64,000 nucleotides of DNA from Salibacterium lacus (GCF_042684865.1 NZ_JBHUML010000002.1:124001-188000); one strand, 5' to 3'. Positions 1 to 8,540 are shown, counted from the stretch's first letter. Notes: generated from the sequence alone by a model not told the origin. Translations and numbers: made by a program.

Positions 1-231
1 ACGAACGGCAGCCTCGGCAGGACTGTTATCCGTGCGGTCCACCATGCCGCCGGGAAAACAAATTTCACCGGGTTGGCGTTTCATGTGTTTGGCCCTTACT
101 TCAAAGAGAACATAGATATCATCCTCTTTTTCTATTAACGGCAGGAAAACAGCGTAATGCCGCATCTGATGTTCGTCTATAATTCCCTGCCGGCGCCCGG
201 AGAGCCGGCTGGTTATATCGTTTTTATTCAA
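1..231 (-). CDS. Nudix hydrolase, CoA pyrophosphatase type (5' part only)
   Basis: Only the first 77 codons are in the window; the gene continues beyond position 1. It opens at a TTG (231) on the minus strand. Residues about 38-60 read like the CoA-pyrophosphatase Nudix signature that precedes the Nudix box (an R-x3-K...GEICFPGG pattern), followed by D-x2-P-x2-A-A-x-R, the beginning of the Nudix box. Family members hydrolyse CoA or its derivatives to 4'-phosphopantetheine and 3',5'-ADP. The catalytic E residues lie outside the window, so the exact substrate is inferred from the signature. It follows the S9 peptidase gene on the same strand after a 39-nt gap and may be cotranscribed with it. 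Confidence 0.75.
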   Translation of the reverse strand, partial: MNKNDITSRLSGRRQGIIDEHQMRHYAVFLPLIEKEDDIYVLFEVRAKHMKRQPGEICFPGGMVDRTDNSPAEAAVR

Positions 232-269
232 CCTTGGTCCCCCACTTTCTCCTCCCCGTCTCTGGACGG

Positions 270-2252
270 TTAAAGGTGTTTTTCAAACCACGCTGCCATA
301 TGCTGGAGGCGCTCCACCCTCAGAGCCGGAGCTCCATTTCGACTCAAATCGTGACCGGACTGGGGAAAACGCAGGAACATGGTTGGTTTCTCCAGATACT
401 GCAACGCTGTAAAAAGCTGCTCGGCCTGTTCCATCGGGCAGCGGTAATCGTTCTCTCCATGCATAATCAAAAGCGGCGTATGGATGTTTTGCACGTATTT
501 CAGCGGAGAGTGATCCCAAAGCTTATCCGGATCGTCATACACACGTGCGCCAATCTCCCAGTCCGTGAAGAAAAAACCGATGTCACTGACACCGTAAAAG
601 CTGGTCCAATTGGATATGGAACGCTGTGTAACGGCTGCTTTAAACCGGTTGGTATGCCCGACAATCCAGTTTGTCATAAATCCTCCATAACTGCCGCCAG
701 TTACGCCGACACGTTCTTTATCAATGAAGTCATATTGTTCGATGACATGATCGACCGCTGTCATTAAATCAGTATAATCTTTCCCCCCGTAATCGCCGCG
801 GCAGGCGTTAACGAATGTCTGTCCGTATCCATGGCTTCCGCGGGGATTGGTATACAGCACTACGTATCCCTGTGCGGCAAGCATCTGGAGTTCATGAAAG
901 AACGTATTGGCGTACATGGCGTGGGGGCCGCCGTGTATTTCAAGAAGCAGCGGGTAGCGTTGTCCTTCCTCAAAGAAAGCCGGTCTCATAAGCCATCCTT
1001 GAATGTCCCAGCCGTCTTCCGCTTTGGCTGTGACAGGTTCCGGAATGGAAAGATGCACGCTCTGAATAAAGTCTGCGTTGACGTCTGTCAGGCGGACCTT
1101 TCCTTTCTCCGGTTTTTCGATTTTATAGAAATCACCGGGGTTGGAGGGGTCGCTGATTCCCGCAATGAAAAAATCAAGACGTGGGTGATACGAAAATCCA
1201 AATACATGATTATCTTCTTCGTGAACCGGAGTGATTTCCCCTTCAAGATCCATTTGATAAATCCCTGTATTTCCGTTTTCACTGGCACTGAAGTACAGGT
1301 GTTTTTGGTCCTGTGCCCAGACCGGCGAAAGATCCTCCTGCCCGGCACGCAGATCACTCACTGCCGCATCCCCGATCTGTACGTCCCATTTTATCGTCAC
1401 GCAGCGGCGCTCTTTTGTCAGAGGATTAATAACCCATACCTGGTTCAGAGTGGCTCCCTGATATTCCAGCTCGTGGCCGATGCAGGCGATTCTGTGTCCA
1501 TCATGGGACCAGCTTGCATTAGAAAACACACCGGTTGAATCTGTCAGCTTTACTGTATCCCCCGTTTCGGTATCGATAATAAACAGATCCAGCACAGAAG
1601 ATACATCCTCATCCGGATTACGGTTGGCGCTGAAGACAATTTGTCTGCTGTCCGGCGCCCACCGGGCCGAATGATGGTCGAAAGGACCGCTTGTCAGAAC
1701 ACGCGTCTCTTTTGATTTCATGTCCAGCAGAGCAAGCTGTGTCCTTCTGCCGCGGTGGAACCCGTTTCCTTCGCTTTTATATCGAAGACGCTCAATCTTA
1801 ATTGGTTTCGTTTCATCCTTATCCGGACTTTCTTCCTCTGAGAAAATATCCTCATCGGCGCGGGCGGACGTTGTAAACAGCAGGTATTTTCCGTCCGGCG
1901 ACCAATCCGGATCGGAGATACCATGTTTCAGGCTGGTGAGCTGACGCGGTTCTCCTCCCGCCGCTGACATGACCCACAGCTGATGGACACCGGAACGATT
2001 GGATACAAAGGCAAGTTCCGTTCCGTCGGGAGACCAGCGCGGTGAGTGATCACGGACCTCCCCGAATGTCCACTGCACCGGCATATCGTCTGTAAAGTGA
2101 TGAATGAACAGGTGCGAATGATACTCTGTGTCATGGCGGACGGATGTTTGCACGTACGCATATTTTTCCCCATCGCTTGATAAATAAGGATCGTGAACAA
2201 CTCGAATCTTCCTAATATCTTCAGGCGTTACAGCCCGTTTTTGATCAGCCAA
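270..2252 (-). CDS. S9 family (prolyl oligopeptidase-type) serine peptidase
   Basis: The 660-residue product has an N-terminal beta-propeller built of WSPDG/SPDG-type repeats (about residues 25-380) and a C-terminal alpha/beta hydrolase domain. The nucleophile sits in GGSYGGF, the acid in HGENDYRCP and the histidine in QSGHDLS, a complete catalytic triad. Proteins of this family cleave short peptides, often as acylaminoacyl- or dipeptidyl-peptidases; no signal peptide is visible, so a cytoplasmic role is likely. The start chosen is TTG at 2252, eight bases after an AGGAGG; an in-frame ATG at 2300 has no such site. A sigma-A-type promoter lies about 105 bp upstream. Confidence 0.88.
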   Translation of the reverse strand: MADQKRAVTPEDIRKIRVVHDPYLSSDGEKYAYVQTSVRHDTEYHSHLFIHHFTDDMPVQWTFGEVRDHSPRWSPDGTELAFVSNRSGVHQLWVMSAAGGEPRQLTSLKHGISDPDWSPDGKYLLFTTSARADEDIFSEEESPDKDETKPIKIERLRYKSEGNGFHRGRRTQLALLDMKSKETRVLTSGPFDHHSARWAPDSRQIVFSANRNPDEDVSSVLDLFIIDTETGDTVKLTDSTGVFSNASWSHDGHRIACIGHELEYQGATLNQVWVINPLTKERRCVTIKWDVQIGDAAVSDLRAGQEDLSPVWAQDQKHLYFSASENGNTGIYQMDLEGEITPVHEEDNHVFGFSYHPRLDFFIAGISDPSNPGDFYKIEKPEKGKVRLTDVNADFIQSVHLSIPEPVTAKAEDGWDIQGWLMRPAFFEEGQRYPLLLEIHGGPHAMYANTFFHELQMLAAQGYVVLYTNPRGSHGYGQTFVNACRGDYGGKDYTDLMTAVDHVIEQYDFIDKERVGVTGGSYGGFMTNWIVGHTNRFKAAVTQRSISNWTSFYGVSDIGFFFTDWEIGARVYDDPDKLWDHSPLKYVQNIHTPLLIMHGENDYRCPMEQAEQLFTALQYLEKPTMFLRFPQSGHDLSRNGAPALRVERLQHMAAWFEKHL

Positions 2253-2356
2253 TGAAACGTCCTCCTTTTCTTTCCTTCCCCTCGGAATGCCACGAATCAT
2301 GTCTGCATAGGAAAGCAGGAGGTGAAAGACGTGTCCAGGGGAAATGTTGTGAAATT

Positions 2357-2385
2357 AGTATAGTAAAGATAAGGAAAAACCTCAA
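2357..2385 (-). promoter_or_regulatory. Sigma-A-type promoter for the S9 peptidase gene
   Basis: On the minus strand TTGAGG (2385-2380) and TATACT (2362-2357) are separated by exactly 17 bp. The site lies upstream of the TTG start at 2252 and no other minus-strand gene intervenes. Confidence 0.55.
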
Positions 2386-2541
2386 CGAACACAACCCGGA
2401 TGTGATGGAGAAAAAAGGAGAGATAATCTGACAAACTGAATGAAAAGCTGGTTGTATCACTCTATACTAACACTTAAGGAAACTCCTATTCCTTTTGCCG
2501 ACTTTTTACTTTCCTTGTTGGCATCTCTCTCTCCACTTGAA

Positions 2542-2580
2542 GCTGTCCGGAGGTTCGCTTTCCGGGCAGCCCTTTTTATT
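2542..2580 (+). terminator. Terminator-like hairpin without an obvious upstream gene
   Basis: GCTG-t-CCGGA pairs with TCCGG-g-CAGC across a 9-nt loop and is followed by CCTTTTTATTTT on the plus strand. No convincing plus-strand gene ends here, and the T tract is on the wrong side to serve the minus-strand gene that stops at 2576. It may end a short untranslated RNA or be a relic. The rest of 2253-2575 holds only the peptidase promoter and leader. Confidence 0.4.
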
Positions 2581-2872
2581 TTACGTCCACGTACTCGTAG
2601 TCAACCATATCGTATTTACGGCTGTATTTTACGTGCAGATCGTACCCTTCAAAATACCATCCGTCCTTTTCTTCCACATAAAAAACAATGCCGTTTTCTG
2701 TCGTCTGCGCCCACGGTTCATAGGGTTCGGCCTTAGTTACACCAAGGGAAAAGCCCGGATGGATAGGGGAGTGGCCGCCGTAGCGGGCAAAAAACCGAAT
2801 CGAATCCCCTTCCTGTGCCTCCATTTCCTGTTCAAACCATTTTAACGCGGGTGCGCTCAAAGAAATATTCAT
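2576..2872 (-). CDS. HesB/YneR-like protein
   Basis: A 98-residue protein resembling the Bacillus YneR/HesB-like group (related to the A-type Fe-S carrier fold). It begins MNISLSAPALKWFEQE, contains a G-DSIRFFARYGG strand segment and ends with VDYEYVDVK. The conserved cysteines of true A-type carriers are absent, as in YneR, so a role in Fe-S assembly is not assured. The start is ATG 2872, nine bases after GGGAGG; a TTG at 2881 abuts that site and is unlikely. It is transcribed away from sigK. Confidence 0.7.
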   Translation of the reverse strand: MNISLSAPALKWFEQEMEAQEGDSIRFFARYGGHSPIHPGFSLGVTKAEPYEPWAQTTENGIVFYVEEKDGWYFEGYDLHVKYSRKYDMVDYEYVDVK

Positions 2873-2945
2873 GTCTGACAACCTCCCTGCCGTATTTTAT
2901 CTATGTTCCAGTTTCCCCTAATGAAGAAGATAAAAACAATGCCGC

Positions 2946-2982
2946 TTGGACAAACAACGAAACCTCCTCCGCTGCATAGAAT
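2946..2982 (+). promoter_or_regulatory. Candidate sigma-E promoter with SpoIIID box for sigK
   Basis: CATAGAAT (2975-2982) differs by one base from the sigma-E -10 consensus CATACAAT. TTGGACAAAC (2946-2955) fits the SpoIIID consensus WWRRACARNY at every position. There is no good sigma-E -35, which is usual for SpoIIID-activated promoters. B. subtilis sigK is known to be sigma-E dependent and SpoIIID activated. The start site would be only about 15-20 bp before the TTG start at 3007, so the leader is short. Confidence 0.45.
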
Positions 2983-3006
2983 GTCAAAGAGAGGAGGGCG
3001 ATACCA

Positions 3007-3474
3007 TTGTCCGGAATTCTTGCTGCCGCACTGCTCATTATGAAGGAATTGGCGATGTTTGTCTCGTATGTCAAAAACAATGCTTTTCCACAGCCGCTGC
3101 CGAAAGAAGAAGAGAAAATACATCTGGAACGAATGCAGCAGGGAGACCAGTACTCCCGTAATCTGTTGATCGAACATAACCTTCGTCTTGTGGCCCATAT
3201 CGTCAAAAAATTTGAAAACGCCAAGGAAGACACCGAGGACCTGATATCGATCGGCACCATCGGCCTCATTAAAGGCATTGAGAGCTATTCGCCTGAAAAA
3301 GGAACGAAACTTGCTACCTACGCGGCAAGGTGTGTCGAAAATGAAATACTTATGCATCTGCGGGCGCTCAAAAAGGTAAAAAAAGATATTTCACTGCACG
3401 ACCCGATAGGAAGTGATAAAGAGGGCAATGAATTGCCCCTAATATGTTATACGTATTTAGGAGCAAAGGTATGA
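3007..3474 (+). CDS. sigK: Sporulation sigma-K, N-terminal half (gene interrupted by the prophage)
   Basis: The first 142 residues (to position 3432) align throughout with pro-sigma-K (SpoIVCB). They include a hydrophobic 20-residue pro-sequence ending FVS before YVKNNAFPQPL, where SpoIVFB would cut, and regions 2.1-2.4 (LLIEHNLRLVAHIVKKF, ATYAARCVENEILMHLR). The start is TTG 3007 behind GAGGAGG. After the shared core at 3422-3432 the frame runs into prophage DNA and adds 13 unrelated residues before TGA at 3472. Regions 3-4 are missing here and lie at 41,442-41,756. The truncated product lacks the -35-binding domain and should be inactive as a sigma factor until the element is excised. Confidence 0.95.
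   Translation: MSGILAAALLIMKELAMFVSYVKNNAFPQPLPKEEEKIHLERMQQGDQYSRNLLIEHNLRLVAHIVKKFENAKEDTEDLISIGTIGLIKGIESYSPEKGTKLATYAARCVENEILMHLRALKKVKKDISLHDPIGSDKEGNELPLICYTYLGAKV
3422..3456 (+). other. attL: left junction of the sigK intervening element
   Basis: The 11-bp core AGGGCAATGAA (3422-3432) is repeated at 41431-41441. It includes AATGA, the crossover sequence known for the B. subtilis skin element. The prophage arm 3433-3456 is the inverse complement of the arm 41414-41437 at 20 of 24 positions, so the two arms form a dyad around TGAA when joined as attP. The centre of the dyad, GA at 3430-3431, is the predicted crossover dinucleotide. Confidence 0.88.
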
Positions 3475-5042
3475 GGGAGGCGAGGGTAAATCACAAGTTC
3501 GAAGTCATCTAAACGCTGCTGTTTGTTTTTGGTGTAAACGGCTTTCTCGATTACTGACTTGAGAAGGGCGTTTTTCTTTTTGATGTCGTCTGTCTTCTTA
3601 TATAAATCGAGGACGTTTTCGACATGGGGGATAATGTTTTCCTGGGCTGCTTCTCTTTCCTGCAGCAGTTCCATCTCTGATTGAGCGTTGGCAATGTTTG
3701 TGTTGATGTCATTAATGCGGTCGGAGATATTTTGCGATCTTTCCAGGAAGGTTTCCTCGTCATATACTCCGCGCTCAAGAAAGTCATGCAGCTTCAGTTT
3801 TTGTTTGTTCAGTTCCTTTAATTCCTTTTCCATGGATTGAATGGAGTTCTGTAAGATCTCAAGCTCGTTGGCATCTTCGTTTGACGTGTTATCCTCATTT
3901 CCATGATCCCAGTCAGCTTTATAGCGATCCAGCCAGTCTTGTAGGCCATTCAATACTTTCTGCTCCACGAACTCAATTTTGGAACTGCGGCAGCCGCAGT
4001 TTTTAGCGTTATTACACATGACGAATATTTTACCGTCTGTATAAGGGCGCCGGACCATGGTTTTCTCACAGTACCCACATTTAACAATACCGGCAAGGGG
4101 ATTCGTTACACGGCCGCCAAGCTGATAAGGGACGTGATATCGTGTTTTTAAAATATCCTGGGCTTTTTCATACAGTTCCATGGATACAAGAGGTTCATGC
4201 TTACCTTCAACGTCCACCCATTCATCACGGGGGCGCGTTCGAGTGTCTTTGATTTTCCCTGGTGTCGTAGACTTCTTAATATCCTTGCGCTTCCACTGCA
4301 GCCGTCCGGCGTATACAGCGTTTTTAATGATGTTGAGGACAGCGCTTGGTTCCCATAGTTTCCCTGTGTAGGAAGGAGCGCTCATTTCATTGAGACGGTT
4401 CGCAATCTCAGCGCTGCCTAGGCGTTGATTGGAGTTATCCTCTGTGTACCAGGCAAATATCTTTCTGACAATCGGTGCCTGCTCAGGGTGGGGGACAAGA
4501 GTGCGGTGCTTTCCATCTTTGTGGATCTCATAGCCGTATGGAGCATTTGTAGCGATGTAATTGCCTTCTTCGATAGAGCGGAGACGGCCACCCTGCAGTC
4601 GGCGGTTAATGATCTTAAGTTCTTTACGGGACATGAAGGTTTCAAACTCGGTGTATTCCTCATCCCACTCATCGGAAAGGTCATACGTTTTCCGCGTGGT
4701 AATGATTTTTGTTTTAGCAGTACGGAAGGTGTCCAGTATCAAGCCCTGCTCCTGCATGTTGCCGCGGCCTAAGCGGTCAATATCCATTACCAAAACAGCA
4801 TCATATTCGTTGTTCTCGACCTCTTTAAGCAGCTCGAGCATCTCGGGCCGGTGGACCAGGCTTTCCCCGGACACGATTTCCTGGCGGATCTTGGTCACGT
4901 TGAGGTTCAAATTCTTGGCTATTTTGAAGAGAGCGTTCTTGTGTTTGGCCAGTGTCTCACCATCGCCGCGGGCTTCTGCTTCAAGGTCAGCGCGGGATTT
5001 ACGCAAGTACATACAAACGTTTTGCAAGGTGTAGCACCCCAT
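3447..5042 (-). CDS. Large serine recombinase (integrase/excisionase, SprA/SpoIVCA-like)
   Basis: The 531-residue product has the catalytic serine in MYLRKSRADLE near the N-terminus, as in SprA of phage SPbeta (LRRSR), then the resolvase core with MDIDRLGRG, a recombinase domain (about residues 165-290), a zinc ribbon (CGYC ... CNNAKNCGC, about 325-355) and a long coiled coil near residues 385-480. It is the only recombinase in the element and sits at the end occupied by spoIVCA in skin. ATG 5042 is chosen from alignment of the catalytic segment; no Shine-Dalgarno site precedes it, and a TTG at 5087 inside the upstream gene is possible. The stop codon lies within the attL arm. It is expected to integrate the phage and to excise it during induction or sporulation. 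Confidence 0.9.
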   Translation of the reverse strand: MGCYTLQNVCMYLRKSRADLEAEARGDGETLAKHKNALFKIAKNLNLNVTKIRQEIVSGESLVHRPEMLELLKEVENNEYDAVLVMDIDRLGRGNMQEQGLILDTFRTAKTKIITTRKTYDLSDEWDEEYTEFETFMSRKELKIINRRLQGGRLRSIEEGNYIATNAPYGYEIHKDGKHRTLVPHPEQAPIVRKIFAWYTEDNSNQRLGSAEIANRLNEMSAPSYTGKLWEPSAVLNIIKNAVYAGRLQWKRKDIKKSTTPGKIKDTRTRPRDEWVDVEGKHEPLVSMELYEKAQDILKTRYHVPYQLGGRVTNPLAGIVKCGYCEKTMVRRPYTDGKIFVMCNNAKNCGCRSSKIEFVEQKVLNGLQDWLDRYKADWDHGNEDNTSNEDANELEILQNSIQSMEKELKELNKQKLKLHDFLERGVYDEETFLERSQNISDRINDINTNIANAQSEMELLQEREAAQENIIPHVENVLDLYKKTDDIKKKNALLKSVIEKAVYTKNKQQRLDDFELVIYPRLPHTFAPKYV

Positions 5043-5076
5043 TAGTATTTTGTTAAGTGTTTGTGTTAATATTTTA

Positions 5077-5688
5077 TTAAATGTCAATATGTACGTTAGA
5101 CAAATCTCTACGAATTGTTTGAATTAAAAGCATTCGATAATCAATTTGATTGTTTAATATTTCTTCGAGATCAGGATTAATACAGTTTTTGAGCTCATCG
5201 AGTTCTCGATAGTGATCATTGATGTTTTCAAAGGTATTTTGATTTAAAGATTCAGCCATCACATACTTAGCGTTGTGCCATATATCTGTGTTAAAGAGAG
5301 TGACACTGTTAACTTTATCATTAAAATCTGCTTTTTCTTTTATTTGAGAAAGCACTAGTTCATTATGTTTGAGTTCTGATTGTAGTAATGTAATCATATT
5401 ACTAATGTTCTGAAGTTCTTTTATTTTTTCTTCATCTTTTTGCGATTCAATTTGATGTACAGCTACAACGTATGCTATTAAACCACCTAATATTCCACCA
5501 AAGAAATTACTAGTCGCAGTTAAGACGTTGATAAAATACGTTGACTCTCCTAATAGCCTTAAAACAAAAACGCTAAGACCTATTCCAAACATATAGATTA
5601 GTATATAGCAAAAAAAATTTATTAATTTATTTTCTATTGAAATTTCAAATATATTTTTTAAATATTTTAAAGTCCTTTTTTTGTTCAT
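5077..5688 (-). CDS. Unrecognised two-helix membrane protein with coiled coil
   Basis: A 203-residue AT-rich gene. Two hydrophobic helices (about residues 22-46 and 53-78, the second rich in glycine with GGILGG) are followed by a charged helical stretch (79-130) that looks like a coiled coil and a mixed C-terminal domain. The start overlaps the stop of the preceding gene by 4 nt, and the stop lies 35 nt before the recombinase ATG, so all may be one transcript. I do not recognise a family. The layout resembles phage exclusion or defence effectors that act at the membrane, but that is inference. Confidence 0.7.
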   Translation of the reverse strand: MNKKRTLKYLKNIFEISIENKLINFFCYILIYMFGIGLSVFVLRLLGESTYFINVLTATSNFFGGILGGLIAYVVAVHQIESQKDEEKIKELQNISNMITLLQSELKHNELVLSQIKEKADFNDKVNSVTLFNTDIWHNAKYVMAESLNQNTFENINDHYRELDELKNCINPDLEEILNNQIDYRMLLIQTIRRDLSNVHIDI

Positions 5689-6251
5689 TTAGTTTTATCC
5701 CTTATATAATCTTCGAATTGCTTATTTCTGCTCGATGTTAACATATATGTAGTTTCGTTTGGACCTAAGACCTTCTTATAATCAGACATGGTGGAAGACT
5801 TTCCCAATAAATCATTATCCAATGCTTCGATTTGTGTTTTTGATTGATCTCTATCATCGAAGAAGCTACAGTCTTCCGGTGGTTCCATTAATTTAAAATA
5901 AACATGAACATTATGAGGATCTTTTTCAGGCAATACTAATTTTCCACAATCACATTCAATTTCCTCATCGATACTAAATATTTTATGTTGAGATCCACAT
6001 TCACATTTATAAAATATAACTGGTGAAAATAAACTAACCTTCACTCCTATATTATAAAACATTAACGATGTATTATGATCTACATTCATTGTTAGCGAAA
6101 ATTTAACAGGGCTTAAATTGCCTCTTTCAAAATTTGTGGTATGATCTTTTATAAATAGATCAAATTTTTTAACTTCGTTATCAAAGATATTATGTAAAGG
6201 ACTATTTTTGTGATTTAAAATAGCTTCTAATTTTTCGCAATACATAATCAT
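5685..6251 (-). CDS. Unrecognised protein with a possible zinc ribbon
   Basis: A 188-residue soluble protein. Two CxC knuckles, YKCECGSQ (about residue 83) and ECDCGKL (about residue 99), are spaced like a small zinc ribbon. There is no membrane segment and no recognisable catalytic motif. ATG 6251 follows AGGAG closely; in-frame ATG 6245 has better spacing. It overlaps the gene before it by about 50 nt and the gene after it by 4 nt, so translation of the three is probably coupled. Base composition is much more AT-rich than in the phage structural genes. Confidence 0.65.
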   Translation of the reverse strand: MIMYCEKLEAILNHKNSPLHNIFDNEVKKFDLFIKDHTTNFERGNLSPVKFSLTMNVDHNTSLMFYNIGVKVSLFSPVIFYKCECGSQHKIFSIDEEIECDCGKLVLPEKDPHNVHVYFKLMEPPEDCSFFDDRDQSKTQIEALDNDLLGKSSTMSDYKKVLGPNETTYMLTSSRNKQFEDYIRDKTK

Positions 6252-7455
6252 ATATCTCCTTTTTATAAGAGTTTTGGCAAAATAGGACGAGTCTCAGTTC
6301 ATTATGCTTTTCTGTGTGAAAACTCACTCCTAATCTTTTTCTATCTGGTGGGTCCATAAATTGTATCGTAGAAAGATTAATGCGATGCGACTCATCTAAA
6401 CGTGCTTTTAAGTCATAGTAAATACTTGTGTCTAATAATGAACTATTTACATCGTTTGAGCGAGTTCTTGCTTCTCCTATTGCATCATCAATAAACTTCA
6501 CATATGTTGGATATCCATTTATATCAAATATATCTTTAATATTTTTCATTTTTAAATGGCCATAATCTTTTTGAAATTGATATTTATAAAAATAATTTAG
6601 TACGTGCTTATTCAACATATCATAATCTTTTTTTGTTAGCGATATAGAAGAATCTATAGATTGTGTCCATTTTTTAATACTTTGGTTAACATCGTCTGAA
6701 ATATTATTATTAACTTTATCTACTGAATCAGCTAAAATTGGTTCGGTTAAATTTCTTAATAGTTGCGTGATAATATTTTGGACTTTATCGGGTTTCATCA
6801 TTAAATTTATTTCAAAAGCATTTTCCAACTCTTTAGCAATCTTTTGTCCCTCATCTGAGATATTAAAAGAACCTAATGAATCGTTATTCCAATCTTTCAT
6901 TCTAATAAAAACAAGTTTGTTTTTAACATCAATTTCAACAGGGATATATTGCACACAATGCCTATAATCTTTGTCATAAATGAATTTGCTCAAAATAATT
7001 TCAATACTGGTTATATTAGAGCCTTCCTTGTGTACTGATGTATACAAAAGTCTTTTTTTTCCCTTGGGAAGCTTCTGTCTAATTTTATTAAAATGAGGAA
7101 AACTTGTGATTTCCTCACCTGAATGGTACTTAAGATTATTAATAAATCGTATTATTTGATTTTCATAATTTAAACTTTTTAATTTACTAGAGGTTATTTG
7201 AAAAATAAAAATATGGTTCATCTTTCCATATCTAAAATTATCAAGCAAGAATTCGTCTACATGTTCATTATCTATTTCGTCTTTATTGATTAATGAATTC
7301 AATATATTTTCATACATTGTGTCTTCACTTATGTCCTGATAATTGCCAGATCGATATTCTTTTTTTAATGCTTCTGAATGTTGGGTTTGCAAAAACTGCT
7401 TAATATTATCGTGACCAATTGATCGTAACACTGGTTTAGAAATGCTCTGGCTCAA
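6202..7455 (-). CDS. Unrecognised 417-residue protein, first gene of a three-gene cluster
   Basis: A soluble, lysine- and asparagine-rich protein with no membrane helix and no motif that I can assign. Features visible are an alternating alpha/beta pattern in the first half, a segment KNKLVFIRMKDWNND near residue 185, and a C-terminal half dominated by helices. The start is TTG 7455 with GGAGG seven bases upstream. It heads a tightly overlapping cluster that ends at the recombinase. Position at the prophage edge, foreign composition and coupling with a membrane protein suggest a defence or exclusion cargo; no sequence motif proves it. Confidence 0.65.
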   Translation of the reverse strand: MSQSISKPVLRSIGHDNIKQFLQTQHSEALKKEYRSGNYQDISEDTMYENILNSLINKDEIDNEHVDEFLLDNFRYGKMNHIFIFQITSSKLKSLNYENQIIRFINNLKYHSGEEITSFPHFNKIRQKLPKGKKRLLYTSVHKEGSNITSIEIILSKFIYDKDYRHCVQYIPVEIDVKNKLVFIRMKDWNNDSLGSFNISDEGQKIAKELENAFEINLMMKPDKVQNIITQLLRNLTEPILADSVDKVNNNISDDVNQSIKKWTQSIDSSISLTKKDYDMLNKHVLNYFYKYQFQKDYGHLKMKNIKDIFDINGYPTYVKFIDDAIGEARTRSNDVNSSLLDTSIYYDLKARLDESHRINLSTIQFMDPPDRKRLGVSFHTEKHNELRLVLFCQNSYKKEIYDYVLRKIRSYFKSQK

Positions 7456-7584
7456 TTTAATACCTCCAAATGTAAAACGTGAAAACTATAACGATAAATA
7501 GACTTATCCTATAATACTAAATACTCATACTTTAATGGGTGAATTCGACAAAACTAGACACTAATTTACATCAATAATCGCCAT

Positions 7585-7935
7585 TTATCGCAACAAAAGC
7601 GTTAAATCCATGGACATTACTTCCTCCAGGTCTTCGACAAGCATGATAAAGTACTCAGCTTCATCCAACATAGCTGGGTCATACCCGCTGCTTTCCAGCC
7701 GGGATTGAACCATACCGATATTGATGGCAAAGCTGGCATCATCGAACGGATCTCTGACGAGTTCACCCATATCGACAGACAGAATAGCCAAGTCAGCAAA
7801 ATCTTCTTCATAGAAGCACTCCACGCTCTCAGGAACCGTGTAAAAAAGAAGGGAGCCGCGCTGCTCTCCATCTGTCTTAACAAGTACCCATTTTGCCTGC
7901 AGTTCACCATCAATCTCTTCGTAATAAACCCACAT
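7585..7935 (-). CDS. Hypothetical acidic protein
   Basis: A 116-residue acidic protein beginning MWVYYEEIDGELQAKWVLV. I do not recognise it. ATG 7935 is nine bases after AGGAGG and overlaps the end of the ImmA-like gene by 26 nt, so the two are translated together. Its position suggests a partner or substrate of the protease in the lysogeny module. Confidence 0.6.
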   Translation of the reverse strand: MWVYYEEIDGELQAKWVLVKTDGEQRGSLLFYTVPESVECFYEEDFADLAILSVDMGELVRDPFDDASFAINIGMVQSRLESSGYDPAMLDEAEYFIMLVEDLEEVMSMDLTLLLR

Positions 7936-8524
7936 GGTTAATAACCTCCTGACCGGTTTGATTCTTGAGCTGATTCATTATTTTCCATGTCTCTCGAGTC
8001 CACTGGCTTGGGTTGTAAGAGCGAGATTTGAGGCTTCCTTTATACTCTGACGCCTTAGATTGTACTATATCAGACCGATAATTTCGGGATAATTGTTCCA
8101 TTCTTTGTTTAACGATATCGACAGGCAACACTAAGTATTCAGCGATTTCAGCAGGTAGCATATTACTTTTCAGCAGCGGCCTCATAAATTCGTAAGGCAT
8201 AGCTGCAAACAAACAAAACGTATGAGCTTGTCCCTCTAAATATTGTTTCATCATAAGAGGGAGGCGGCGTTGATCACCGTGGTGTTTTAGAACGTGCCCC
8301 AGTTCATGGAACAAGTCGTAACGTTGTTCATACTTAGATTTGAAAAGATTAATAAATATCACAGAAAACTCACCATCGGATATAGAAGTTGAACGAGTTT
8401 CGGTATCTTTTAGGACGATATTAAAAAAATTCACCAAGTTCTCCGTTTGTAAATCCTCTAATGAAGAAATACCACGTTTGCTGTACTCCGCTTCAATCCA
8501 TTCTTCTAAATGTGTTTTAACCAA
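7910..8524 (-). CDS. ImmA/IrrE-family metallopeptidase
   Basis: The protein has a zinc-protease motif LFHELGHVLKHHG (about residues 76-88) and the overall layout of ImmA/IrrE peptidases. ImmA of ICEBs1 cleaves the element's repressor after DNA damage. Here the XRE repressor gene lies two genes upstream on the same strand, so it is the likely substrate. I favour TTG 8524, six to eight bases after AAGGGTG; GTG 8533 is possible. A LexA-type box at 8541-8554 lies directly upstream, which would put the protease under SOS control. Confidence 0.8.
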   Translation of the reverse strand: MVKTHLEEWIEAEYSKRGISSLEDLQTENLVNFFNIVLKDTETRSTSISDGEFSVIFINLFKSKYEQRYDLFHELGHVLKHHGDQRRLPLMMKQYLEGQAHTFCLFAAMPYEFMRPLLKSNMLPAEIAEYLVLPVDIVKQRMEQLSRNYRSDIVQSKASEYKGSLKSRSYNPSQWTRETWKIMNQLKNQTGQEVINHVGLLRRD

Positions 8525-8540
8525 TAGACTCACCCTTTAT

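Noticed and set aside
831..1538. Long open frame on the plus strand
   Set aside because: It is antisense to the S9 peptidase, whose catalytic motifs and codon pattern are clear; no ribosome site.
2440..2736. 98-codon plus-strand frame
   Set aside because: It runs through the orphan terminator and the YneR-like gene in antisense and has no ribosome site or recognisable sequence.
2869..3357. 162-codon minus-strand frame
   Set aside because: It is the antisense of sigK, which is certain from its sequence.
5043..5140. Sigma-E promoter for the recombinase
   Set aside because: AT-rich hexamers resembling a -35 exist, but none is followed at 14-16 bp by an acceptable CATACAAT-like -10.
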